Shown here in pieces: positions 18,735 to 26,250 of a DNA stretch of 64,000 nt (position 1 is the first letter of the stretch; each line of letters opens with the position of its first letter). A model generated the notes under the pieces. The model was not told the DNA's origin. It made no database searches and saw nothing but the letters and a program-made list of their open reading frames with translations. Origin of the DNA: Clostridiales bacterium UBA6114 (GTDB taxonomy: Bacteria > Bacillota > Clostridia > Oscillospirales > Butyricicoccaceae); the NCBI GenBank assembly GCA_002423435.1, contig DIWE01000009.1, forward strand, positions 181,806 through 245,805, in the 5' to 3' direction. A program made the position numbers and the translations under genes.

Positions 18735-18926
18735 TCAGCTTCCGGATACGGGGGCGTTATTGTAATTTTCCTGGCATATGGCACTCCATCCGGCTACCTC
18801 CGCCCATGTTTTCTGGCAGCTGTTGCCCGACGTCGAAAATCCGACCAGCCACTCGCAGACCGCCAATTTTTCCTCCGGGCGAAGCCGCATAAATGTCATT
18901 ACGGGCTTTTGATAAGACTTTTTCAT
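18735..18926 (-). CDS. Candidate RiPP precursor peptide (63 residues)
   Basis: Starts MKKSYQKPVMTFMRLRPEEK, the basic, aromatic, Pro-containing leader style seen in PqqD-recognised precursors. The remainder has three Cys (24, 37, 51), three Trp (26, 41, 47), is Gly/Ser/Asn rich and ends PVSGS. A textbook AGGAGG site precedes the ATG, and the ATG overlaps the stop of the radical SAM gene (ATGA), so translation is coupled. It has no membrane helix and no match to a known family that I recognise. Cys could be targets of thioether formation; the C-terminal Ser could be a kinase target. Both are inference from context. Confidence 0.75.
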   Translation of the reverse strand: MKKSYQKPVMTFMRLRPEEKLAVCEWLVGFSTSGNSCQKTWAEVAGWSAICQENYNNAPVSGS

Positions 18927-20026
18927 ATGTTTCCCTCCTGATGAATTTTTTGATATGTCGGCGAAAACTTTCTTACGAATTTCTCTTTTTCTTCAGCGAG
19001 CGCGCACAGATATTCCGAATGCACGTCAAAGCTGCCCGTCTCCAGATAAAGCCTCGGCGGGCAGACCGGACAGAAGGCGCGCTTGTCGCAGTTTTTGCAT
19101 TTGTCCGGCGACGGGATTTCCCCGACCTTTTGCCTGAGCAAATCCCACGCCGCATGAAAATCCGTTTCAAGAGAATTTACCGCAGGTGTGATGAACAGCG
19201 CGCACGGTGTCATCTCGCCCCGCCAGTTGATAAAGAAGCTGCATTTGGCCGCCATGCAGGCCATGGCGGGCAAGCCTCGGCAGCGATCCTTTATCCCCTG
19301 CAAATCTATCGGCTTGCAGTCGTATTCCTCGACGCTGTCGACGTTAAAATCGTACATTTCCCCGGGTGAGAGCCTGACCTTTGCGCAGTCGTCAATACCG
19401 TTTGCCCGGTTGCCGTGGATCAGATTGCTGCTTAATAGCTCCAGATGATACGAATCCGCAATCGATTTGATTCCGTTATAATCTTCCCGGTTCGTTTTTA
19501 CAATGGTCGTTTTGATTCTTGTATTGACTCCGTATTTCAGCAGAAGCTCAATCCCGTTTATCGCCCTGTCGTAAGCGTCCCTCGCGCCGCACAGATTAAA
19601 ATATGTATCCCCGGAAGCCCCGTACAGGGTTACGTCAACGCTGGCAGGCGGGATCGCCGAAAGCCATCTCGCGAGCTCATCGGTAATCAGGGTTGCGTTT
19701 GTTAAAAGGGTGAGCCGGAAGCCCAGCCTGCAAAACGCTTCATAAATTTCCTTAAAATCCTGCCGGATGAGCGGCTCCCCGCCCGTTATAAAAACAACGA
19801 GCGTGCCGTTGTCCCGCGCCTTACGCCCGAGCTCGATCCACTGTCTGGCCGTGAGCTCCGTTTCCATCAGTTCGGGCCCCGCGCCTTTAAATTTGACATA
19901 ACACATCTTACAGCTTAAGTTGCATCTCGGGGTGAGCTCGAATCCTCCGAAAATCGGCACGCCCTGCTCGGCCGCTTTTTTCTGCAGCTGCCTGTGAAAC
20001 TGCTGTAGGCTGATCTCTTCTTTCAT
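18923..20026 (-). CDS. Radical SAM/SPASM peptide-modifying enzyme
   Basis: 367 residues from the ATG at 20026 (GAGG seven bases upstream; an upstream extension to 20077 is less likely). The SAM-cluster motif is CNLSCKMC (Cys35, Cys39, Cys42). The C-terminal region has CSFFINWRGEMTPC and then CKNCDKRAFCPVC with a final Cys, a SPASM-type set able to carry auxiliary iron-sulphur clusters. This is the pattern of sactipeptide, ranthipeptide, PQQ- and mycofactocin-type maturases. It follows the PqqD gene by 52 bp and overlaps the precursor gene by 4 bp, so it almost surely acts on that peptide. Confidence 0.9.
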   Translation of the reverse strand: MKEEISLQQFHRQLQKKAAEQGVPIFGGFELTPRCNLSCKMCYVKFKGAGPELMETELTARQWIELGRKARDNGTLVVFITGGEPLIRQDFKEIYEAFCRLGFRLTLLTNATLITDELARWLSAIPPASVDVTLYGASGDTYFNLCGARDAYDRAINGIELLLKYGVNTRIKTTIVKTNREDYNGIKSIADSYHLELLSSNLIHGNRANGIDDCAKVRLSPGEMYDFNVDSVEEYDCKPIDLQGIKDRCRGLPAMACMAAKCSFFINWRGEMTPCALFITPAVNSLETDFHAAWDLLRQKVGEIPSPDKCKNCDKRAFCPVCPPRLYLETGSFDVHSEYLCALAEEKEKFVRKFSPTYQKIHQEGNI

Positions 20027-20078
20027 CCGGACGCCTCGATTTAAATAAAATTGCAGGCATAAATTAAAAACCCGCATT

Positions 20079-20351
20079 CTAGGCCTGTTGCTCTATTAAA
20101 CCCCTGTTTTTCAGCTCGTCCAGAAACTCCTCGATATCGGCCTTGGCGGTTTCCCTCTCCACTTCGTATTCGCCCATCAGCAAATCGATAAGCTCGCCGG
20201 CGGTTTTCTCCTCCTGAAGCTGCTTCCACAAAAACGCACCTGTATCGGACAGGGTAATCATCCCGTTAAAATCCACGACCCGTTCGCCAACCGGTACGAC
20301 AAGCCAGGTGCCCACAATCTGTCTCAACATAAAGCCGTCTTTTATTTTCAT
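20079..20351 (-). CDS. PqqD-like RiPP recognition/chaperone protein
   Basis: 90 residues with the PqqD fold: VVDFNGMITLSDTGAFLWKQLQE, then LIDLLMGEYEVERETAKADIEEFLDELKNRGLI. Proteins of this family bind the leader of a precursor peptide and deliver it to a radical SAM enzyme. First gene of the operon, about 100 nt downstream of the riboswitch terminator. GGGGTG lies upstream of the ATG. Confidence 0.9.
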   Translation of the reverse strand: MKIKDGFMLRQIVGTWLVVPVGERVVDFNGMITLSDTGAFLWKQLQEEKTAGELIDLLMGEYEVERETAKADIEEFLDELKNRGLIEQQA

Positions 20352-20449
20352 TTATCGCACCCCAAAGTACCCGTTCGAATTTATTTCATAATCAAAACCG
20401 TGCGCCCCGGACTCACCCGCTCAATACTTTCCCGTATCGAATTTAAAAA

Positions 20450-20482
20450 TAAAAAAACCGCTTGCAAATTCATTTGCAGCGG
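20450..20482 (-). terminator. Riboswitch-linked intrinsic terminator
   Basis: Minus-strand stem CCGCT-GCAAAT / ATTTGC-A-AGCGG (20482-20458) followed by T7 and a T-rich tail. Its 5' arm shares bases with the 3' end of the aptamer, so ligand state can plausibly control whether it forms. It lies between the promoter and the PqqD gene. Confidence 0.85.
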
Positions 20483-20566
20483 CAACTGGCAGTCATATCT
20501 TAAACATAAGACTTAGACCCTCTAGCTTTGCGTCGCAGGGTTTCCCCTGTTTTGCCTTTCACGATT
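20478..20566 (-). promoter_or_regulatory. Cyclic di-GMP-I (GEMM-I) riboswitch aptamer
   Basis: Read on the minus strand, the hallmark parts appear in order: GAAAGGCAAAAC; a 5-bp stem with GAAA tetraloop (CAGGGGAAACCCTG); the conserved GACGCAAAGCTA; the tetraloop receptor strands CTAAG and TATGA closing the stem TCTTA/TAAGA; then CTGCCAGTTGCCGC. This matches the GEMM-I consensus. It lies between a promoter and an intrinsic terminator upstream of the PqqD gene, so it should control the RiPP-like operon by transcription termination. Ligand direction (on or off) cannot be read with certainty. Confidence 0.92.
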
Positions 20567-20669
20567 TTTTATTTTACGTCATTTTCCCCGGTTCGATTTC
20601 ACTTCCCAAATCGCAAAAAGCTATTCGTTTGCTCACGGATTGTTAATATATGTAATTGATTTTACCATT

Positions 20670-20698
20670 ATTTTATAGAATGTTTCGAGACATGTCAA
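20670..20698 (-). promoter_or_regulatory. Promoter of the riboswitch-RiPP operon
   Basis: Minus-strand -35 TTGACA (20698-20693), 17-bp spacer, -10 TAAAAT (20675-20670). Transcription would begin near 20663, about 100 nt before the aptamer. The 389-bp gap 20352-20740 is otherwise filled by the riboswitch, its terminator and a leader tail. Confidence 0.75.
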
Positions 20699-20740
20699 TA
20701 GTTATTTGTCCCGGCTTAAATAAAACCATATCCATATTTT

Positions 20741-21721
20741 TCAGCCGCCCGCCTCCTGTGCCAGCGCGTCCATTTTCTCCTTCCGTTTCAATATGATCCG
20801 GTTCATGACCCCGGCAAAAGGCTGCTGCACAATCATTACAAAAGCCAGGGGGATCGCGGTCGCCGGTTCAAAATAGGAAAGCGCAATAATCATGGCGAAG
20901 CCGTTGTTTCTGAGCCCGCAGCAGAAAAGCCCGGCCACGCGTTCCTCCCAGGTTCTGCCCTTAAATACCGACATGCCGAAAAACCCCACGGAATAATTTG
21001 AGAGCACAAACAGAAAAATAACCAGCAGCAGCTTTATGGTGCTCAGGGAAAACGTAAAGCCCGGAAGGCTGGAGGAGGAGTTTATATAGGCGATCATCAG
21101 CATCAGACATTTCGACAACGCATTTAAATAGACGGAAACCCGGTTTATTTTCGCCTCCCCGGCATAATTTCGCACCCACATCCCGATAAAGCTCGGGATC
21201 GTCACCATAAAAAGCAGTTGAATAATCATGTCTATATAGTTCAGTTCCACCGCTTTCCCCAGGACAACCCACAGGCAAAGCGGAATAATCGCCGGGGCGA
21301 TGATCGCCTCGATCGATACGGTCAGAATGGAAAGGCTGACCTCTCCGCGGCTCATCGCCGTCCAGACAAGGGTCGTCGCCGCCATCGGCACGGAGGCGGA
21401 GATCAAAAGGCCGGTGCGCACATCCATGTTTCCCGGATAAAAGATATGCCCCAGCAAAAAGGCGGTGACCGGACAGGCCATATGGACGAGCAAAATCGTA
21501 TAAAGGCTTAAGTACGGCTTTTTCAGCTGGCCTACGAAGGTGGAAAAGCTGATCCCCGTCGCGGTTGAAAAGGAGATAATGCCAAAAATTACAATCAGAA
21601 GAAGGTTCTGAAAGGAATACCGCTTCATTGGCAAAACATATCCAAGAACAACCATCACAATGATGACGATCGCCATGTGCTTGCCGAGAAACCGATCAAA
21701 TTTTATTGTCGCCTCTCTCAA
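20741..21721 (-). CDS. Bile acid:sodium symporter (BASS) family transporter
   Basis: 326 residues if it starts at the TTG at 21721, which has GGAGG seven bases upstream; an ATG-type extension to 21808 lacks a site. Nine to ten hydrophobic helices run through the protein. Motifs such as GLLISASVPMAATTLVWTA and LFCCGLRNNGFAMII match the conserved helix-break regions of BASS (SBF-like) carriers. Substrates in the family include bile acids, pyruvate, pantoate and other organic anions; this one is unknown. Monocistronic, with a 175-nt leader. Confidence 0.82.
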   Translation of the reverse strand: MREATIKFDRFLGKHMAIVIIVMVVLGYVLPMKRYSFQNLLLIVIFGIISFSTATGISFSTFVGQLKKPYLSLYTILLVHMACPVTAFLLGHIFYPGNMDVRTGLLISASVPMAATTLVWTAMSRGEVSLSILTVSIEAIIAPAIIPLCLWVVLGKAVELNYIDMIIQLLFMVTIPSFIGMWVRNYAGEAKINRVSVYLNALSKCLMLMIAYINSSSSLPGFTFSLSTIKLLLVIFLFVLSNYSVGFFGMSVFKGRTWEERVAGLFCCGLRNNGFAMIIALSYFEPATAIPLAFVMIVQQPFAGVMNRIILKRKEKMDALAQEAGG

Positions 21722-21903
21722 AGAAAGTCCTCCATCCGCTTTCCTGCACCGAACCGTTTCCGGCGCAAAAAAGGAAAAAGGCCGTCCCTTCCTATAGCCT
21801 GCCGACAAAAGACTTCCGGCCGAGGATATCAGGAGCGGCTCTTTTGGTAATTGTTCTCCGCCCCGTCCAAAAAGCGCGCCTTACCGGGGCAGCCGATTTT
21901 ATA

Positions 21904-21931
21904 ATTATATCATAATTTTGCTTTTTCACAA
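21904..21931 (-). promoter_or_regulatory. Promoter of the BASS transporter gene
   Basis: Minus-strand -35 TTGTGA (21931-21926), 16-bp spacer, -10 TATAAT (21909-21904). The leader down to 21722 has GC-rich stems, for example GCCCCG pairing with CGGGGC, and a GGCC-type stem followed by T5, but matches no riboswitch I recognise. The intergenic region 21722-22182 holds this promoter and the Pho box and no gene. Confidence 0.55.
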
Positions 21932-22081
21932 CCTTTTCAAAGTGTTTTTTGCCGGGGGACCGAGGGTTTTTGTGTTTTTATTCCATTTTTCCAGACCGCA
22001 TCCGAAACAGGGGGCTCCCCTGCACCCGTTGTCCGGGTTTTACATCGTGTTTTCGACGGCACCCCGGACATAGTGCCCCGT

Positions 22082-22109
22082 TTTACACATTCTTTACATG
22101 AATTATACA
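22082..22109 (+). promoter_or_regulatory. Pho box (PhoP/PhoB-type direct repeats)
   Basis: Three hexamers TTTACA, TTTACA and TATACA, each separated by 5 bp (11-bp period), the classic layout of a PhoP-family response-regulator site. An AT-rich -10-like TAAAAT follows near 22141, placing the box where an activator would sit. Predicts phosphate-starvation induction of pstS. Confidence 0.75.
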
Positions 22110-22182
22110 TTCCTTTGCTTCATAAAAAGGACGGATCCTGTAAAATAAAATCAACAAATTATTGGAGGATGAAGAAAAGATC

Positions 22183-23085
22183 ATGAAAAAATTAATTGCA
22201 GTCATATCGGCCGTCGCTTTAATCGGCGCGCTGGCGACAGGTTGCAGCGGTAACGGCGGCGACACCTCCGCTACCGGCACGCCCGGCACCGGCACGTCCG
22301 AAACAGGCGCCGCGCCCTCAATATCGGGCAGCATCACGGCGGCGGGCTCTTCCGCCCTCGCCCCGCTCGTCGATTTTGCGGCGAAAGAGTTTAAGGCTTC
22401 AAATCCCGATGTTTCCATCACGGTAAACGCCGGCGGCTCCGGCACGGGCTTAAACCAGGTCGCCCAGCAGTCGATCGATATCGGCAACTCCGACGTTCCG
22501 GCCGAATCCAAGCTGACGCCCGAGCAGGCGGCGAAGCTTGTGGACCACAAGGTCTGCGTCATCGGCGTGGCTGCGGTGGTAAACCCCGACGTAAGCGTAT
22601 CAAATCTGACGACCGACCAGCTGATCTCGATTTTCACAGGCAAGGTCACAAACTGGAAAGACGTAGGCGGCCAGGACGAGGCGATTACGGTCATCGGGCG
22701 TCCGTCTTCCTCCGGCACGCGGGCGCTGTTCAAAGAGTTCGCGCTTGACAACAACGAGGAAATGACGACAACCCTGCAAAGCGACGATTCCGGCACCCTT
22801 CTCACGAACATTGCCTCCACAAAAGGCGCAATCGGTTACCTCGCTTTGTCCTATCTCATCGGAAACGACAAGGTCAAGACCTTAAACATCGACGGCGTCG
22901 AGCCGACCCTTGACAACATCTACAACGGCACATACAAATGCTGGGGCGAAGAGCACATGTACACCTACGGGGAAGCTACGGGCGCCGTCAAAGCCTTCCT
23001 TGACTTCATGGTGTCGGATGAGTTCGGCAAAAGCATGGAAACCCTCGGATACGGCGTCTTTGGCAAAATGCAGGTCTCCCGCTGA
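22183..23085 (+). CDS. pstS: Phosphate ABC transporter substrate-binding lipoprotein
   Basis: 300 residues from the ATG at 22183. Signal peptide MKKLIAVISAVALIGALATGC with lipid-modified Cys21, a Gly/Thr/Ser-rich linker, then the PBP fold. Phosphate-binding stretches are readable: AAGSSALAPLV, GGSGTGLNQV, IGNSDV and GRPSSSGTRALF. It captures phosphate outside the membrane for PstCA. Preceded by a Pho box. Confidence 0.93.
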   Translation: MKKLIAVISAVALIGALATGCSGNGGDTSATGTPGTGTSETGAAPSISGSITAAGSSALAPLVDFAAKEFKASNPDVSITVNAGGSGTGLNQVAQQSIDIGNSDVPAESKLTPEQAAKLVDHKVCVIGVAAVVNPDVSVSNLTTDQLISIFTGKVTNWKDVGGQDEAITVIGRPSSSGTRALFKEFALDNNEEMTTTLQSDDSGTLLTNIASTKGAIGYLALSYLIGNDKVKTLNIDGVEPTLDNIYNGTYKCWGEEHMYTYGEATGAVKAFLDFMVSDEFGKSMETLGYGVFGKMQVSR

Positions 23086-23132
23086 GAACAGCTAAACCGC
23101 GAAACCTCCTTAAATATCATCATATGGAGCAA

Positions 23133-23164
23133 AAAGGCCGGGCGGGTAAAAACCGCCGGCCTTT
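23133..23164 (+). promoter_or_regulatory. Intercistronic stem-loop between pstS and pstC
   Basis: Stem AAAGGCC...GGCCTTT extended by GGCGG/CCGCC, without a T tail. Such structures between pstS and pstC commonly protect the pstS mRNA end and lower downstream expression, giving excess binding protein. Confidence 0.6.
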
Positions 23165-23181
23165 CCCCACAGGAAAAGGCT

Positions 23182-24087
23182 GTGAGAAATGTAATGTCGG
23201 ATAAAATCAGAAAAGAATATTTGGGCCGCTTTGCGGTTACGTTCTGCGGTTTCTTTATTATCGTGATCACGATATCGATCGGCGCGTTCCTCCTGTACAA
23301 GGGCATGGCGACCTTCACCACTTATGGGCACAGCGTATTTGAATTCATCTTTTCGGCAAACTTCCGGCCCGCGGACGACTTTAAGGGCGGGGGGACGGTC
23401 GGCGCCGCGATTTTCATCGTCGGCTCGCTTGTCATTTGCTTTCTGGCCCTTCTGATCGCCGCGCCGTTCGGCATCGGGGTCGCTCTCTTTATGTCGGAGA
23501 TTTCGCCGAAGCTCAGCAAAAGCGTGTTGCAGCCGGTCATCGAAATATTCGTCGGAATCCCGTCGGTCGTTTACGGCTGGGTCGGGCTTACGATACTCGT
23601 GCCGGCGATCGCGTCGATCTTTCATCTGCAGTACGGCTTCAGCGTGCTCGCGGGCGCGATCGTGCTTTCGGTCATGATATTCCCCTCGATTGCGAGCATT
23701 TCGGCCGACGCCATCCGCAACGTGCCCTTAGAATACAGAGAGGCCTCCTACGGGCTCGGCTCGACACGCTGGCAGCTCATCAGAAGGATCTTGCTGCCGT
23801 CGGCCATGCCCGGCATATTAACCGGCGTGATTCTCGGCCTCGCGCGCGCGTTCGGGGAAGCGCTCGCCGTGGCGATGGTCATCGGCAAAATGCAGGCCTT
23901 TCCGAAAAGCCTTCTGTCGCCGACGTATAACTTAACGGCCGAGATCGCGGCGGACATGGGCAACACGGCAAACGGCGGAGAGTTCAACAGCGCTCTTTGG
24001 ACCATGGCCCTGTTTCTCCTCCTGATCTCATTTCTGTTTATACTGATCGTACGATTCATATCCAAAAGGAGTGAGGTGCGCAGATGA
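23182..24087 (+). CDS. pstC: Phosphate ABC transporter permease PstC
   Basis: 301 residues with six membrane helices. The EAA-like coupling motif EYREASYGLGSTRWQLIRRI and GLARAFGEALAVAMVIG are typical of PstC. Start uncertain: GTG 23182 (AGGA seven bases upstream) or ATG 23194. Overlaps pstA by 4 bp, so the two permeases are coupled and form the membrane channel. Confidence 0.92.
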   Translation: MRNVMSDKIRKEYLGRFAVTFCGFFIIVITISIGAFLLYKGMATFTTYGHSVFEFIFSANFRPADDFKGGGTVGAAIFIVGSLVICFLALLIAAPFGIGVALFMSEISPKLSKSVLQPVIEIFVGIPSVVYGWVGLTILVPAIASIFHLQYGFSVLAGAIVLSVMIFPSIASISADAIRNVPLEYREASYGLGSTRWQLIRRILLPSAMPGILTGVILGLARAFGEALAVAMVIGKMQAFPKSLLSPTYNLTAEIAADMGNTANGGEFNSALWTMALFLLLISFLFILIVRFISKRSEVRR

Positions 24088-24977
24088 CGACGAAATCCCG
24101 CAACAGGGCAAAGCTTCATGACAAAATCGCGACGGCGGCGCTTTACGGTCTCGCGATTTTCATGCTGTTGCTTCTCGCGGCATTTACCGGCTACATCCTC
24201 TATAAGGGCGCGGCCGCCTTCACGCCGGAGCTTTTGGGCTTTAACGACAACGGGATCGGGGTCCAGCTTTTCAACACGGTCTATCTCGTTTTCCTTTCGC
24301 TTTTGATCTGCGTGCCCGTCGGCATCGCGGCAGGGATCTATATGGCCGAGTACTCAAAGGCCGGGCGCCTGTCCGATTTTTTGCGGACCTGCATCGAAAC
24401 GCTCTCCTCGCTGCCGTCGATTGTAATCGGTCTTTTCGGATATCTTGTCTTTATCGTTATGACCCACTCTAAGTGGAACCTTTTAGCCGGCGCGCTCACG
24501 GTATCCATCCTAAACCTCCCGCTGATCACAACGGTGACCGAGGACGCGCTTCGCTCCCAGCCGCCGGCCTACAAGGAGGGCAGCTTCGGCGTCGGCGCGA
24601 CCCATTGGCAGACTATCGCGCGCGTACTATTGCCGGCTTCCCTGCCGAGAATCATTACGGGCATCATCCTGGCCGCGGGGCGCGGCTTCGGCGAGGCGGC
24701 CGCTTTGCTGTACACGGCGGGCATGGGTACGGACGTAAACTTCCGAAACTGGAACATCACGAGCCCGACCTCCCCCTTAAATCCGATCCGGCCGGGAGAG
24801 ACGCTGGCGCTGCATATCTGGGCGTCCCGGACCGAATCGCTCGCCCAGAACGCCGCGCAGATCGCCGACCTGTCGGCGGCGGTTCTGGTCGTCATGGTTT
24901 TTGTGTTCAGCTTGGGCTCGCGCCTGATCGGCCGCATGCTTGAGAGAAAAATGACCGGCAACCGCAAAAGCGGGTAG
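24084..24977 (+). CDS. pstA: Phosphate ABC transporter permease PstA
   Basis: 297 residues with six membrane helices; the coupling motif YKEGSFGVGATHWQTIARVLLP and AGRGFGEAAALLYTAG are characteristic of PstA. Partner of PstC. A terminator follows at once, and no pstB ATPase or phoU gene is present, although these normally come next. The ATPase must therefore be encoded elsewhere. Confidence 0.92.
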   Translation: MTTKSRNRAKLHDKIATAALYGLAIFMLLLLAAFTGYILYKGAAAFTPELLGFNDNGIGVQLFNTVYLVFLSLLICVPVGIAAGIYMAEYSKAGRLSDFLRTCIETLSSLPSIVIGLFGYLVFIVMTHSKWNLLAGALTVSILNLPLITTVTEDALRSQPPAYKEGSFGVGATHWQTIARVLLPASLPRIITGIILAAGRGFGEAAALLYTAGMGTDVNFRNWNITSPTSPLNPIRPGETLALHIWASRTESLAQNAAQIADLSAAVLVVMVFVFSLGSRLIGRMLERKMTGNRKSG

Positions 24978-25007
24978 ATCGGCTAAAGGCTGAATAATTT
25001 CTTTAAA

Positions 25008-25049
25008 TCCCTGTTTTTCAGAGCGAAATCTGTAAAACAGGGGTTTTTT
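25008..25049 (+). terminator. Terminator after pstA
   Basis: Stem CCCTGTTTT...AAAACAGGG, extended by CAGA/TCTG, followed by T6. It closes the pstSCA unit before any pstB. Confidence 0.85.
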
Positions 25050-25108
25050 GTTTTGCAATGACCTCATGCGCCAAAGCGTGCCGCGCGCCTTATCGTTTTT
25101 TGCATAGC

Positions 25109-25145
25109 AAAAAACAGCCGTTTTCTCTAATCGGAAAGCGGCTGT
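25109..25145 (-). terminator. Terminator after the DeoR-type gene
   Basis: Minus-strand stem ACAGCCG/CGGCTGT (25145-25114) followed by a run of T (25114-25109). Confidence 0.8.
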
Positions 25146-25173
25146 CTTGATGGATCCGATAAGCGTCCCAAGT

Positions 25174-25932
25174 TCAAAAACGACAGATGATATTGTGCTC
25201 TGCGAAAAACGAAATATATGTATCCGGCGGTTTCCGGTCCGTAATCACATACCTGAAATCAGGCAAATCCGCATAGGTCAAAAGGGCCGAACGATCGAAT
25301 TTTGTCGCGTCCACCAGCAGAAAACAGGTATCGCTTATTTTGGTAATCAGGTTCTTGATGTTCATTTCACCGGGGGAGGCGTTGGTTGCCCCGTTTTCGA
25401 TGCTGACGCCGGTGGCCGCCATAAAGGCCTTTCTGATGTTGAATCTCTTGATGTGGTCAAGCGAACAGTAATCGGCGGTAAAGGAGGCGGTTTCAAGGTT
25501 TAATAGGCCGCCGAATGAAATGATTTTAAGGTTCGGATACTCCATGCACCGGTTGATAACATACATACTGTTGGTCAGCACGGTGATATTGCCCACATTC
25601 GCCAAAAAAGGGATCATATTCAATGTGGTGGTGCCCGAGTCAATAAAAATAATGTCCCCGTCCTCGACATACTCGGCCGCAAGCTTACCGATCACCAGCT
25701 TCTCGTCGGGCATCTTGATGATCCTCTCCGAGAACGATACCAGCTTCCGGGAATGCTTGACCGCCTTAACGCCGCCGTATACCTTTTCGATCAGCCCGTT
25801 TGAAACCAAATCGCTTACATCCCGGCGGACGGTACTCTTCGATTTTCCGAATACGCTGCACAGTTCATCCAGAGAGACGAAATCACGGCTTAATATATAT
25901 TCTTCCATACTGCTCAATCTGGTAAACTTCAT
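25174..25932 (-). CDS. DeoR/GlpR family transcriptional regulator
   Basis: 252 residues. N-terminal DeoR helix-turn-helix (SLDELCSVFGKSKSTVRRDVSDLVSNG) followed by the sugar-phosphate-sensing DeoRC domain: FIDSGTTTLNMIPFL, TNSMYVIN and FGGLLN. Divergent from the carbohydrate operon starting at 26251, it most likely represses that operon and responds to a phosphorylated sugar intermediate made by it. Confidence 0.88.
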   Translation of the reverse strand: MKFTRLSSMEEYILSRDFVSLDELCSVFGKSKSTVRRDVSDLVSNGLIEKVYGGVKAVKHSRKLVSFSERIIKMPDEKLVIGKLAAEYVEDGDIIFIDSGTTTLNMIPFLANVGNITVLTNSMYVINRCMEYPNLKIISFGGLLNLETASFTADYCSLDHIKRFNIRKAFMAATGVSIENGATNASPGEMNIKNLITKISDTCFLLVDATKFDRSALLTYADLPDFRYVITDRKPPDTYISFFAEHNIICRF

Positions 25933-26102
25933 CCCGGCGCAGGCTCCTTGCCTTAAAAATTTTATAAATCAAAATTAATTATAAACAATGTTAAAATAAT
26001 AGTCAACACTTGCTATAAATTATACTCAAAATATCCGTATTGACCAAATTTCTTCTCATGATTTAGTTAATTATTGCCCATAAGTCGGCAAACTCTTGGC
26101 TA

Positions 26103-26162
26103 TTGACAACCAAATGCATGCATGTTAACATATTTTTGACAAACTAATAAAAACATTGTCAA
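26103..26162 (+). promoter_or_regulatory. Promoter and candidate operator of the carbohydrate operon
   Basis: -35 TTGACA (26103-26108), 17-bp spacer, -10 TAACAT (26126-26131). Just downstream lies the inverted repeat TTGACAA (26136-26142) / TTGTCAA (26156-26162), well placed for repression, perhaps by the divergent DeoR protein (inference). The rest of the 318-bp region 25933-26250 is AT-rich with no gene. Confidence 0.55.
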
Positions 26163-26250
26163 GACATGACCATTTTATGGATGCAATCGAAAAATGTACG
26201 GCAACGTACGATAACGATATGATTTTTAATTGTTTGTGAGGGATCTAACC

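Noticed and set aside
21722..21900. Structured-looking leader of the BASS transporter as a TPP-like riboswitch
   Set aside because: The CTGAGA and ACCTGA core elements are missing; only GC-rich stems are seen.
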